64,000 bases of DNA from Dokdonella fugitiva (lineage in GTDB: Bacteria > Pseudomonadota > Gammaproteobacteria > Xanthomonadales > Rhodanobacteraceae): positions 1 through 64,000 of the forward strand of contig NZ_SLWQ01000009.1 in the NCBI RefSeq assembly GCF_004342425.1, given 5' to 3'. A program made the position numbers and the translations under genes. This document shows, piece after piece, positions 26,801 to 32,430 of this stretch. How positions within the stretch are numbered: position 1 is the stretch's first letter; each line of letters starts with the position of its first letter. Below the pieces are notes generated by a model. It worked only from the letters and a program-made list of their open reading frames with translations, was not told where the DNA came from and made no database searches.

Positions 26801-29474
26801 TGTCGACGGTGCCGCGATTGCGGGCAATGACATCGAACTCCACCTCGTGCCCCACCAGCGGCTGTGCGGTCAGCAGCGTCAAGTCTGCCGGCGCGACTTC
26901 GAGATCGATGGATGGGCCATATGGCAGCGCAAGATCGACATCGTTGTTGCTCTCACTCGCTTCGGCGATGGCATCGTCCGGGTCGACGCGCAACACCAGA
27001 TTGGTCGTTGCCGCCACGCTGACCTCGAAGTCGAGCGCGAACGTCGTTGTCCCCCGCGCACGGACGGAAACCGTCGTCTGCGCCAACGCATGCGTCAAGT
27101 CCGGCCTCGCATACAAGCGGACGACCGCCTCACCTGCGTCTTCGCCGCCTATGTTGTGCACCGATCCCGACAGGTGGACTGGCTGCGGCAATGTCGTGAC
27201 CACTGCGGGGTCAAGCGTGATCTCGGCGCGCTGCAGCGCAAGGTCGGGGGCAGTCGATGGCGGGAGGACGGTCGCGGTGAGATGACTCCGATTGTCCAGC
27301 TCGCTCGCTTCGATCGCGATTGCGGTGGCATCCAGGATCACCCAGAGCTCGTGCACTCCGGCGAGGTTGCGTGTATCCCAATCCGTACTGATCGTGGTGC
27401 TGGAGCCCGCTGCAAGTCCGGGCACGGCTACGTCACCACCGATCTGCGCCCCGCCTGAGTCGGGGTCACCGTCGAACCACCGCAGCACCGTCGCGTCCAC
27501 CGGGACATTGCCGGAGTTGGTGATCCCGGCACGAAGGATTGCGTGTTCGCCATCGTACGGCTGCGAAGGCGACAATGTCGGAACGCCCGACAGCGCCAGA
27601 TTGGGGCGCTGGTCGCGCGCGTAGGCCAGCGCCGCGGTCGCCGTCAGATAGATGCTGCCGCCCCAATCGCCATCGATTTGCTGCTGGCTGCGCACATACT
27701 GGCGTGCCGTTGCACTTGCCGACGGCGCGAGTGGCAAGCGACCCACGAGAGCATAGGCATCCACGGTGTCAACGAGCGCCGGTTGCGGCGAGAGGAGCCG
27801 CGCACCAATCCATTGACTCGCCGCGGCAAGCCTCTGTGTACTGCCATCGTCGCCCTGTCTTGCCCAGAGACTGGCTGCGCTCAACGTGGGCCGCATGCGG
27901 CCGACAGTGCCACTGCCGATGCCCACGCTCCCATCGACATTCTGTCGCATACCGAGATGCTGCAACGCCGCCGCCACCGCCAGCGGCTCTTGACCCTGAT
28001 TGGCGAGCGCCAGCGCCACCATCCCCGTATCGACGTTGTCGGCTACCCATCCTTCCTCTATGGCGAAGCCGCCTTGCGCATCCTGCGCGCGCACGAGATC
28101 CTCGGCGTCGAAATTCCCATCCGATCCCATGAGCTTCCACGCGCGCTGGTCGACGTTTGCGGGCGCGTGTTCAGAGATCCACGCACGCGCGCGCGACAAT
28201 CCCGGATATGCCGGGTCCAGCTCTTCGAGCGCGCGCAGGGCGGCAACCGTGTCGCGCATCGCCGTGGCTGCCCGGTCCTGCCAATGGCCATCCTGAGCCT
28301 GATGCGCCTCCAGCCATGCAAGCGCTGCAGCTACGCCGCCCGGCGTGGAGGTCGCACCGCTTCCCTGCAGGATTGCAGGAAGCGCCGTACCGGCTCCGCG
28401 CTGCTGGGTAAACATGTGCACCGCTGCGCGTCCGTCGGTCATCTCCGCCAGCTGTTGCTGGAAGCGGATCCGGAAGCGTTCGAGCTCCAGGAGGCGTTCG
28501 GCAGGGACTGATTCACCGGGCCGTTTGAGCAGGATCAGCGCCGCGTTGAAATCCCGCTGCGCACTCGCCGCAGAAGGCGCGCGCGGGCCGTTGGCCGCGA
28601 CGATCTGCTCGATCGTGACGGCTTCAGCGCTGCCGTCGGTCGTGGCACCGAGCCGAGGAAGATCCGTTGCGCTCGCACCACTGCCATTGCGAATGAGGGT
28701 GAACGGTGGAACCTCCGACGCAGCAGCCCAGCCGGCCAGGTAGAGGTCGAGCGGACTGTAACGGTGCCTGACGTCGACGCTCCGGAAACTTCCATCAGGC
28801 TGGATTTGCCAGTCGTTTCCGTACATGACGGAGCCGTCGGAATCCAGGTAGTAGCTCCAATGCGAGCCCGCATTCCCGATGAGGTCCGCGCTTTCACTGC
28901 CACCGGCATCCATGAAACGCACCGCGGCGCCCCAGCGGTGCATGACTTCGTGTGCCAGCGTGTCGACTACTTCGTGGTATTGCGGCGATCCACTCGCGAA
29001 GCTGTAGCGCCCCATGGCCGCCATGTCGACATAGCCCTGCAGGCGGCCTGCGCTTCCGAAGTCATTGCTGTAGTCGAACATCGTTCGGCCGATGCCGGCC
29101 GTGTCATTCCGAATATGGTTGTAGAACGCGAGCGCGCCTTGCGTTTCGAATTCGAACGTGGTGAAGGCAATCAGAAAGTCGTACTGATCGGGATGATTCG
29201 CAAAGAACTGCGTGGCCACCTGTCGGCGTGGCTCATCCATTCCGCGATCGTAGCTGCCGCCGACCTCCATCACGGTGACGTTGCCGATGTCCTCCGACGC
29301 GGCAACCAGCGCGGGTTCCGCCGCGGATTTGGCGGCCGCCGGTCGGACGAATTCGTCGCAATCCTGCAGGTCCGGCATCGCGCGCGCAAAGGGGCAGCAC
29401 GCGGCAAGCGAGAAGAACCACGCGATCGCGGCCCGCCGCTTCCAGCCAGTGCTTTGACGATGATGGTTACGCAC
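11814..29474 (-). CDS. 5886-residue secreted multidomain protein, HExxH head with Ig-like/FN3/propeller modules
   Basis: GTG start at 29474 with a strong GGGAGGGAGC box just upstream; signal peptide to about residue 32. Residues 60-330 are metalloprotease-like: HEVMH at 175-179, then HWSYYLDSDGSVMYGN (His205) and YSPLDLYLAG. Residues 365-590 look like an alpha-toroid (prenyltransferase/squalene-cyclase-type repeats). Several CARDB adhesion modules follow. Three FlgD-like Ig domains carry SPNGDG near residues 1206, 1908 and 2811. There are six or so FN3 domains, many Ig-like repeats (encoded about 21.3-18.7 and 14.5-12.5 kb), a discoidin/F5-8C-like domain (about 3820-3945), and TolB/WD-like propeller segments. 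The end carries two DGFD tags (about 5757-5783), then about 100 residues of atypical, Arg/Pro/Ala-rich sequence. It overlaps the RHS start by 1 nt and lies 21 bp after a small exported protein gene. A secreted, perhaps proteolytic, surface scaffold working with the RHS toxin is my inference. Confidence 0.85.
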   Translation of the reverse strand: MRNHHRQSTGWKRRAAIAWFFSLAACCPFARAMPDLQDCDEFVRPAAAKSAAEPALVAASEDIGNVTVMEVGGSYDRGMDEPRRQVATQFFANHPDQYDFLIAFTTFEFETQGALAFYNHIRNDTAGIGRTMFDYSNDFGSAGRLQGYVDMAAMGRYSFASGSPQYHEVVDTLAHEVMHRWGAAVRFMDAGGSESADLIGNAGSHWSYYLDSDGSVMYGNDWQIQPDGSFRSVDVRHRYSPLDLYLAGWAAASEVPPFTLIRNGSGASATDLPRLGATTDGSAEAVTIEQIVAANGPRAPSAASAQRDFNAALILLKRPGESVPAERLLELERFRIRFQQQLAEMTDGRAAVHMFTQQRGAGTALPAILQGSGATSTPGGVAAALAWLEAHQAQDGHWQDRAATAMRDTVAALRALEELDPAYPGLSRARAWISEHAPANVDQRAWKLMGSDGNFDAEDLVRAQDAQGGFAIEEGWVADNVDTGMVALALANQGQEPLAVAAALQHLGMRQNVDGSVGIGSGTVGRMRPTLSAASLWARQGDDGSTQRLAAASQWIGARLLSPQPALVDTVDAYALVGRLPLAPSASATARQYVRSQQQIDGDWGGSIYLTATAALAYARDQRPNLALSGVPTLSPSQPYDGEHAILRAGITNSGNVPVDATVLRWFDGDPDSGGAQIGGDVAVPGLAAGSSTTISTDWDTRNLAGVHELWVILDATAIAIEASELDNRSHLTATVLPPSTAPDLALQRAEITLDPAVVTTLPQPVHLSGSVHNIGGEDAGEAVVRLYARPDLTHALAQTTVSVRARGTTTFALDFEVSVAATTNLVLRVDPDDAIAEASESNNDVDLALPYGPSIDLEVAPADLTLLTAQPLVGHEVEFDVIARNRGTVDTPPALLQVTVTQGGTVTTIFDTPLQVGAGQSVHRRVTWTAGEVGAAQLHAALDPLNQIAETEEGNNSAELGFDVGAVEQADLTFESGSFELAPDPALEGQPFTATLGVRNLSTVATGEFRVSLYATDPLAGGIPIASTVIPSLAGLGRMTATMVVPDLALRGDQRMFAMIDAGGQVAEIDENNNVVVRPLRVRTKPDLAITVADILLSPPLPVPGQSVQASVTVRNLGDQDAHDVTVRLLEGDGEEAVAVGADKVVGLIAGGATTTLTWNWTLGLAPSSHAVMVTADPDDHVREGSDANNTAVLPFDVQNGDFFATERYISPNGDGIRDAVDFVFNAGVPGQVEVDVVNAVNDVIRRFTGVALNSESRGQVLWDGRDQRGRVVPDGDYRFVVVGGSTQEAVLVTVDNNQSSLLGAVGTPHGVYTELPRGMLARIPPASSPLHDQVFGLWRANAQSPVGVYRSDTVYASAVPVISGAWVRAFGIANGVSVELVDFAFSQDGSDIVAVLRGNHAGHATLWVVHSPVDQTDAPVLLAEFPDVYAFNVLGYFDATSVAVGPDRSGMLDVIDVDSHVVTPLRNLQGEVGGGAFKVVPLGLLRSSFGPPDTFIPRDPAKPVIELQYGEHASDEEFDAELSPTLQSIAVHRRNSRDVIELVDLASGARRALVDEPADYVHGGFSGQSAGISHLGMGWLDSREQLVIANASTRRLSIYSPSGQRLSERTLPDLQRIGPYSPSGNEGSPVPFDSSNVVAASYPRLAGEPCARELDARVEHRILDRARNRLYLSYGEIAARDEPIEGWVLVQHPGIRAYAQMDADDGDVDVVQRGTLLPLQSVPDQAVYPLLEPCAGAPAPDWPELILRDGARIRTDGLVQTLDRGVLQEDWPSDDASVRALWGDESRALLDGDRMFTTLQNLHAVLHARTLGRGIELTGIAADRNFASYRLEWAPIEDQSASAWQALSPATSDEVLKDEFLTWVPPQPGTFVIRLVVMDKAGNSVSTLATASSFDSSAIDNFSLAPRYFSPNGDGVNDIAVAKYRVRQPVTLAIRITDATGAIVRTVDLTYGTADLGAQEFHWDGRDDAGHALPDGRYRLNADGFAAWLTLDTLPPELGGDVPPAYVRDVTHVDVRPMVRMATRDANAVHLVLESRTGDDGVWSVVAERNNASLDPSRSPTDPNNWEKRELPASNYTARRFRLSATDPAGNVRNQEIGRAEDVLVLRTVGPEYYPSFYYTPPPFDAVPDMRDWRPRSVQRDSDDDYLSAAALVAGLVRIAVETADADSPQQWAERNVYPLADEFCPGSGFCLKPLADELRVPLDLGAVPQGARLLVRLRGEREDGSRVYSNQGLVQVGGIDPPTCSLAADGTRSVRSVEYADGALVEAILHYIEGGNEHTVAASHLYDDEVFFDAPWGATAIGAAWVTGTDAAGFSYRSPDAALACSVPPDGWLIEMSPAPVVVDNCDGLPSNKISVGLRIEKLPQGVPGEPEPLHVRVSYVDGLSGSRVVLREIDGSQPLDETDVIATDGWPEGEHQARMDIDYVDGSSRSKTISLPVTRQPPSTTIVTPRSGERVCAMQESLPGDPPQQSIPVSIDLHSTLPGSYRLLLGSGASPSLFTCYLAKGESYSYSDMELCPAYSLINGFTLRSLDGGAANVKGDLTAYDGTATIQVKGLGWSGGTVCTQRTFNMDSVAEMVERASPHTILELMQASEPIVGISASGQQGSFFLRADEPVRVDATLHRAHIDPATNTLILDAQSLGTLWHQDSAFGDIDIHWDGVIEGQPAADGLYGIAIDAEDDCAHITRVVYGALVDSTPPDVGLTAPAPGTTVTSAVVGLVGSVQDNVRLASWRLEVATAESPERWQEIASGSSPVPGPEVLKNWARGSLAGPVDIRFTAIDAMGNRAETHLPLVLGDPPVLIGGAQLQPMLYSPNGDGVLDSTRLQLDLLRAAIVDVRVFDPSDHLVASLYSGPQVAGSAGYTWNGLDALGHVVADGVYAIRVDAHDGVGPGETQSLAVIVDATPPLVDVRRPTGAYASPASAVELRFEDAHFTQYEARLTRLSDGAQVASQAGAQPGDAVLTTLARFDEGRYSLHAEAQDGAGNRTSRDVQFDVDAVQPTVTLETPAEGALIPSTTATSVVGSIEDAHLASYSLAVAPEQGDAWTELSSGTASVPHGELIAWRPELPDSRYRLRLRAIDEAGNATEVVHGIEIDGTPPVAVITAPNDGGFLGSNGNVDGTATDAHFAGYRLSVVPATQAAGGQWSDIYSSTTPVDAGRLATLSLDLPENDYVLRLVATDRAGLVSTQQVRVRIDATPPPAPIGLTGRVDNNRDVILDWSAVAAADLSGYLVYRDGLRITPASVSGTHHVDVDVPEGFPRYQVRAVDAAGNESAPSNTVALLVDRTPPTAQINHPGPGERVRGIYEIVGTASSSDDFKTYRITAQATNRPAEAVAIANGTLAVQGGLLAAWNTRSPEFQQDDMVHLRLDAEDTRGNVATATADVVIDNAPPAAPTGLVASIVGADAQTHWDSNGEADLLGYLLYRDNQLVNATGPNVPADLRPFALADVAYVDAHIADGRHTYVVYAIDRAGNVSPPSSPVMLDPLDNAPPSMTIESPADGTHFEASVTVLATSRDTDITEVRYSYRAEGAGDWTELGAPLTSAPYRIIWQPASDVAHGNYEVRAVARDAGGRVDPTPPVVHLVYADMTAPPAPTSLVAHADGAVARLAWSASAAPDLAGYRIYRDGYEVGTLDAGSTAFDDAGLGDAHYTYSVVAYDSSGNTSASSNEAAVDVFGIDLEQPFSPTKLAAIDLRGCSARAGRVELHVETPQGISDAAPSETSTAGVVAFPGYALERGSNHFTMRVTDHAGNVSRPADVWVDRGSAPAVPTGVVATVDDHRVELGWTANSETDLLGYRVFRNGQPLEADRLLGELPTPASDVGDAAAAVDGNPQSSWVASVIDGDAEASDDPTIEFAWVEPRIVVGADLAWSIFTVSGNFDMQAWSGHAWIQVASMRGTRQSDQQVEFVQPYRTTRIRIVAHSTMTGTLGYQAVQLAEIHFRERPVQGATSIADTVTDGAWRYSVSALSTLAFESNSSEPVTAGAGDVQGPEPVMLSGDLDGNAANLSWTASSSVDVARYSLERDGEPIATVAADEPRMYVDTGLLLGAHEYVVRAYDAFENEGPPSNTLVLTVLGEGPGVPLGVTVTAPATGGELDIQWQPGGGVAAAEFVVRRALLAAGPFEPVADVDSTEYRDAPLTDGTTYYYTVEAVDAVGNFSGPSEPVSGTPRDRVAPEPPVLTYPTAADAPLTMRAEASDVCGEAESGAAIELERNSLGVASTVAAAAYAAGSTTSSNTIALMPAPSGARVVAIDDFGVIRIQDIDNGVASYASEPGTRLQSWVSRGEALYYVSSSGQYVRWEPGSAPEPLGVPISAPSAFSVNPRGTAYLIVGDDGQTGEHGVWLVDAVGGPRRRIDIDADSVSRVSPPNWSPDGAYVLVVDTGGTLRLVDATSGAVATVLPLGGEGATAWSDRSHFTYARMNAYGGDDLQVFDIATGADELLLTRYAPIVALASSPSGSVIAILDDFGIDLVDTVAGYTTPLDSAASYRTMLSWTASGRIFAGTSDRLDYFDLPGWFCARRVPLMATNVFVARATDPTGNRGFGSLPIEVDAPVGELPDLAVSEGDVFIVPATGTTSDSYAAVVTVHNLGSIDVEHPSLAATLISPDGRRTALAAPPLGPLAAGQTRSLTYPIGMLASAGSWRVDVAVDPDLSVRESNESNNTASAAFTVSADGAPVLDLALGRAVFAPGEAVVGDVGATGTGLPFTGRVHLDVLDSGGAIVTDLGDFAIEALGFNQHWHSAIAWDAHGILAGDYRMRSRLFDQAGLALDERSVAFSISVLRHVVIGLVPDAATQIAGRDVVVRTNVVYTDGNAIIDGALLRLVALDAGGVEQWRHEQVLGSLLPGYELSREDEWPTTGLSEGVYTLRLSLAAPGYEASVDASVTLSAAEPAVTLAGSIAFEPGTTLIAGEGALMRTRVSNSGTSALAGVQTRVRISAEPGHALVSEITDAFDLGAGESHDAVSALSAPPLALASHAAILEARLPSDPIGQWRLLARRSFAVVDGLPPSITVLAPVAASLQPAVVPFVARIVDQHSGISRAELRVDGGTWQPVSAGPDGAYSRGLAGLVDGGHTISVRARDGWGNETQTPPLPFEVDASSPVITISGVADGVSYGQAVIPDVTIEDLHLAESEIRLDGAVFVPGTAVGEDGSHVLMVRAGDSAGNRSQRVVRFTIDRSAPAVVIVAPADGAVINAPSVDVDVMTEAFAITRLGTGTYEIEQAADDEGYVHFAGVPLLVGSNRISATARDAAGNVGAPAAITVVYDPMVIGPLTGSLQPPGAQLPWGTPLGLHVDVQNPNAVAAAAQHLRVRVASGADTLAEHVFTHDFAAHETYAVDVQFDSGGWPLAVLALRLELQQGADWLLLDGRSIEVVDRTAPLVELLSPVEADVLRSPTTLRATASDELSGISEVEASLDGGVWSLLVETSPGVFESAPMALGDGDHEAMLRAHDGAGNPGERGPVHFAIDTQPPLINVAGVGDGDLLAHAVTPVITISDAHLFTSDVRLDDQPYVSGTVIAASGEHRIDVLATDSAGNAATETISFILDLDVPSVAFISPAPGAVVAVPAVDVIGETESLAQVHLSVGSFGVDTYADAEGRFSVLAVPLQVGANTILAHATDRAGNVGSDAALEVIFRQPAEAAVTGFILPFDASWPQAVPVLASYVVRNTGGLDLAALPLRFELRATAGGDVLVEDAFQIDLPVGAEIAGTRVLRTTALPSDTYSLTLQALLPAPTGPTALDTEMLTLAMTACSRGDALFADGFDGAGVIRDGQIFCDGFDPLDTVLARGNAPWLGALAWLDLPPKAMLADADADAGRDWAHAPARKGTRFVPRGMSADRGPSMIRSPSRAPRRRYEWYAFVEERHRMPQVRPAGMRALDQQKELH

Positions 29475-29495
29475 GCTCCCTCCCTGGACTGTCGG

Positions 29496-29876
29496 TTACC
29501 GCGCCCGCTTCTCCATCGATGTCGGCTGTGCTTGGCCAATAGGGATTGGCGGAAGCTCTGCGGTCGGTGGCAGCCGAAGCCGTATGGGCGCACCCGTGGC
29601 AACGCGCATGCGGGCGCGAACACCACTCCGCGGCAAGACACTTTCGAAGTCCGCTCCGTCGGGCTGGACGGAGACCAGTCGCCAGCCCGAGCCAGCAATG
29701 GAATCGCCTTTGGAGTAGCGATGTACTCGCCCTGTCCCGTCGCGCACGACGATGGCTTGCACATCCACGGCGCTTGCCGCAAGCAGAGTTGCGCCTTCAT
29801 TTCCGGCTGCAACAGCCTTCGCCGCGCAGGCAAATAGCACAGCAGTGATGAGCCCGCATTTCTGATTGCGCCGCAT
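29496..29876 (-). CDS. Small exported protein, GspC-like fold possible, first gene of the giant operon
   Basis: 126 residues from the ATG at 29876, which opens a clean signal peptide (LITAVLFACAAKAVAAG). An in-frame upstream start at 29975 would add 33 residues, including a second hydrophobic stretch, and its reading frame would cross a G10 tract. The mature part (VQAIVVRDGTGRVHRYSKGD, then a GWRLVSVQPDGADF segment) resembles the small beta domain of type II secretion GspC/PulC proteins (Y-x-x-G-D, then V-x-x-V/I), so a periplasmic docking role is possible but unproven. It ends 21 bp before the GTG of the 5886-residue protein and is probably co-transcribed with it. The 10-G run occupies the place where a ribosome-binding site should be. 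Confidence 0.7.
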   Translation of the reverse strand: MRRNQKCGLITAVLFACAAKAVAAGNEGATLLAASAVDVQAIVVRDGTGRVHRYSKGDSIAGSGWRLVSVQPDGADFESVLPRSGVRARMRVATGAPIRLRLPPTAELPPIPIGQAQPTSMEKRAR

Positions 29877-29878
29877 AG

Positions 29879-29888
29879 CCCCCCCCCC
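29879..29888 (-). repeat. G10 homopolymer upstream of the operon's first start codon
   Basis: Ten C on the plus strand, so ten G on the coding strand, end 2 nt before the ATG at 29876. The tract lies inside the in-frame extension from the alternative ATG at 29975 (encoding Gly-Gly-Gly-Ala). Slippage would therefore change both the Shine-Dalgarno spacing and the frame of the long form. It is the longest homopolymer I saw in the window. Confidence 0.85.
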
Positions 29889-30517
29889 GTTCCCGATGGC
29901 CACGGCGAGCGCGAGCAGAAGCGCAGTAGAAATCCAGGCCGGGCCGACTTCCCCCGAAGTCAACGCGATGCTCACACGTCGTCCGCCGCAATTTCAAGAC
30001 GGGTCACGTTGTCTTTTGTTCTTTTCAGCGTATTGACTACAAATGGATTGACAATTTCCTACAGGAAGTGAAGGAGAATGCCCATGCAAACGTTTACGTG
30101 ATCGCACGGGAGCGATGGGCGCTCCGACTCACTCGAGGAGGGAGCCTCGTGTGACCAAAGCCGCCCGGGAAAGCGGTCCGCCACGAACGCCCGCATCGAA
30201 AGCACGGTGACCAGCCCAACAGCCAGCCTTTGCGCCCTGCGAGTGGACTGCGATTCCCAACGTTGGGCCGCCGTGCTGTGCGAATTTTCGTACACGACGG
30301 CATTGCCGATTCGTACGCGCACCACCGTACCCGGCGTGCGCTCCGTGGTAGCGTGGCGCTGTTGGACGCGTGGTCGGCGGGAAGGTCGGGGCGCCTTCCG
30401 GTTTCGAGGGCGCTATCGGCACTTTCGCCGCAGCTGCCGCCCACGCCGCGATCCAATGGAAGATCGCATCGCTCCAGTCATTCCGGAAATGGCCATCCAC
30501 GCTCGAGGAGGTCTCCG
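29889..30517. other. Divergent intergenic region between the giant operon and the lipoprotein hydrolase gene
   Basis: The region is AT-rich around 30020-30060 compared with its surroundings, and promoters for the leftward operon are expected here. On the minus strand TTGTCA lies near 30054 but has no clear -10 partner. On the plus strand a short TTCCTACAGGAA near-palindrome (30056-30067) precedes an AAGGAG box and a 7-codon frame MPMQTFT (30078-30101). From 30105 to 30500 several open frames exist on both strands, but none looks like a protein. The strong GAGGAGG at 30504 belongs to the next gene. Confidence 0.5.
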
Positions 30518-32374
30518 ATGGAACTGCATCGCGCGTCGCTTCTTCGTTTGTTCACTGCCCTTGCGTCCGCGGCATCGGTGACGGCGTGCGACCGGACCCC
30601 GCCGCCGCCCGCGCCGGCCGCTACGCCGGCCACACCCTCCTTGCCGGTCGCGAGTGATCGGCCCTGCAACAACGCGGGGGCGACGAAAGATCCGCACTGG
30701 GTGTGCCAGGCGGCGCCGCATGCGCGCACCGCGGTGGTGTTCGTGCACGGCATCTTCGGCGACACCAACGGCACCTGGGCGAACGACAACGGGCGGACGT
30801 TCTTCGACCTGCTCGCGTCCGCGCCAGGCATGCAGGGCAAGCTCGACCTGTTCGCGTTCGGCTTCACCTCCACGATGTGGGGTGGCGGCTCGCTCGACAT
30901 CCGCGAGGCGGCGAACAAGATGGAGAGCTACCTCGCGTTCAACCACGTGTGGGACTACGACTCGGTCGTGTTCGTCGCGCACAGCATGGGCGGGCTCGTC
31001 ACGCTGCGCGAGGTGATCAACCAGCCGCAGCATCGCGCGAAGGTGCCGCTGGTGTTCCTGTTCGCGACGCCTACGGAGGGTTCGCAGATCACGGCCGTCG
31101 CGCAGTACGTGGTCGACAACCCGGCGATCAGGCAGATGTTCATGGCCAATGGCAACGACTTCCTGAAGCTGCTGGACGAGGACTGGCGGCGCCTTGCGCC
31201 CGGCGATCGCCCGCACGTCGCGTGCGCGTACGAGAAGAGCCCCACGTACGGGCAGATGATCGTGGCGTGGTCGAGCGCGACGCGCCTGTGCGACGGCACG
31301 CCCGATGCGATCGAGGGCGCCAACCATCTCACGCTGGTGAAGCCGGACCGGCCGGACCATCCGTCGGTGATCGCGCTGGTCAATGCGATCAACACCTATG
31401 CGCCGGTGTCCGCCGACCAGGCCCTGCTCGACATGCCGGACTTCCGCCAGGACGGCGACCACTGGGCCTATACGCTGGCCGACGCGGATGCGCGCAATTC
31501 CGCACGCCTGCGCAACACGGGTGCGCGCCGCCTAGCGTACGAGATCCGCGAGATCTCGAGCCAGCGCCTGCTCGTGTGGCCGGCCGAGCAGGCCACGATC
31601 GAGCCGGGCCAGACGGACACCGTCAGCTTCGCGCTGCTGCACGGCAAGATCGATCCGCAGTACAGCCTCGTGATTCGCGCGCGGCCGTTGCCCGACCGCA
31701 CGGTCATCGTGAACGTGCCGGACGTGCAGGCGGTGGAACGGCAACAGCGTGCGCTGGTCGAGACGATGTCGGCCGGCATTTCCGACTACCTCGCGTCGGC
31801 CGGCACCGTCGACGAGCTCAAGCGGCTCGGCGAGGACGAGCAGCGCACGCGCGTCGCCGACGCCGCGCGCAGGGCCGCGGCCGCCCGCATCGGCGAGTTG
31901 CCCGAGGGCGCGCAATGGGTGATCACCGCGGATGCCCTCGCGGAGGTCGGCTGGCCCGCGCTCGCGACGAGCGCGTTGCGCAAGACCGAAGCGGTGTCGC
32001 CGAGCCTCGCGAAATCACCGGCGGCCATCGCGGTCGCGGACACCGTCGCGACGCAGTCGGGTGCGCTCAAGGTCTTCGACTGGCAGGCGGAGCGCATCCC
32101 GGACCCGCCCGCGTCCGGCGAGCCGAAGACATGGGCGTACATCACCGCGGGGAACGCCGCGCACTGGTCCGCGCTCTCCGAACGCCTCGGCGAAGTACCG
32201 GCGCTCGCGCCGGAAGGCCTCAACCTGAAGGGCGACGTGTTGTCCGTCACCGGCCAGAACACGGATGCGAAACGCGCGTACACCCGCGCTGCGCAGTTGC
32301 GCGACTCGCCGTTGTCGAAGCAGCGCATCCGGACGGTGGATGCGCAGTTGCGGCGGCATGATGTGCAGGGGTGA
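30518..32374 (+). CDS. Lipoprotein with alpha/beta-hydrolase (lipase/esterase-like) domain
   Basis: 618 residues. The ATG at 30518 follows GAGGAGG with good spacing; the 96-codon in-frame extension upstream is rejected because its sequence is not protein-like. The N-terminus is a lipoprotein signal with lipobox-like VTAC (Cys24), so it is probably attached to the envelope. Residues 71-370 form an alpha/beta hydrolase: VVFVHGIFGDTNGTW supplies the oxyanion region, AHSMGG (Ser156) the nucleophile elbow, and ANHLTL the likely catalytic His. This resembles DUF676/PGAP1-type serine hydrolases. The C-terminal 250 residues are helical and Ala-rich with no family I recognise; they could be TPR-like. 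The substrate is unknown. It converges with the DUF3857 gene on a common terminator. Confidence 0.85.
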   Translation: MELHRASLLRLFTALASAASVTACDRTPPPPAPAATPATPSLPVASDRPCNNAGATKDPHWVCQAAPHARTAVVFVHGIFGDTNGTWANDNGRTFFDLLASAPGMQGKLDLFAFGFTSTMWGGGSLDIREAANKMESYLAFNHVWDYDSVVFVAHSMGGLVTLREVINQPQHRAKVPLVFLFATPTEGSQITAVAQYVVDNPAIRQMFMANGNDFLKLLDEDWRRLAPGDRPHVACAYEKSPTYGQMIVAWSSATRLCDGTPDAIEGANHLTLVKPDRPDHPSVIALVNAINTYAPVSADQALLDMPDFRQDGDHWAYTLADADARNSARLRNTGARRLAYEIREISSQRLLVWPAEQATIEPGQTDTVSFALLHGKIDPQYSLVIRARPLPDRTVIVNVPDVQAVERQQRALVETMSAGISDYLASAGTVDELKRLGEDEQRTRVADAARRAAAARIGELPEGAQWVITADALAEVGWPALATSALRKTEAVSPSLAKSPAAIAVADTVATQSGALKVFDWQAERIPDPPASGEPKTWAYITAGNAAHWSALSERLGEVPALAPEGLNLKGDVLSVTGQNTDAKRAYTRAAQLRDSPLSKQRIRTVDAQLRRHDVQG

Positions 32375-32377
32375 GGC

Positions 32378-32417
32378 GCATCCACTGCCCTCCCCTTGCA
32401 GGGAGGGCAGTGGATGC
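32378..32417. terminator. Bidirectional terminator hairpin
   Basis: A perfect 17-bp stem (GCATCCACTGCCCTCCC at 32378-32394, complement at 32401-32417) with a 6-nt loop lies between the stops of two convergent genes, at 32374 and 32431. It has no long U-tract, but its position and stem strength fit a shared terminator. Confidence 0.75.
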
Positions 32418-32430
32418 GGGCTGCGCTCGC

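Noticed and set aside
30059..30500. Several 88-124 codon frames on both strands in the divergent intergenic region
   Set aside because: None has a ribosome-binding site with protein-like sequence; the 7-codon frame MPMQTFT has a box but is too short to claim.
30230..30517. Longer N-terminus for the lipoprotein hydrolase
   Set aside because: The extra 96 residues are Arg/Ser-rich; the GAGGAGG box and lipobox place the start at 30518.
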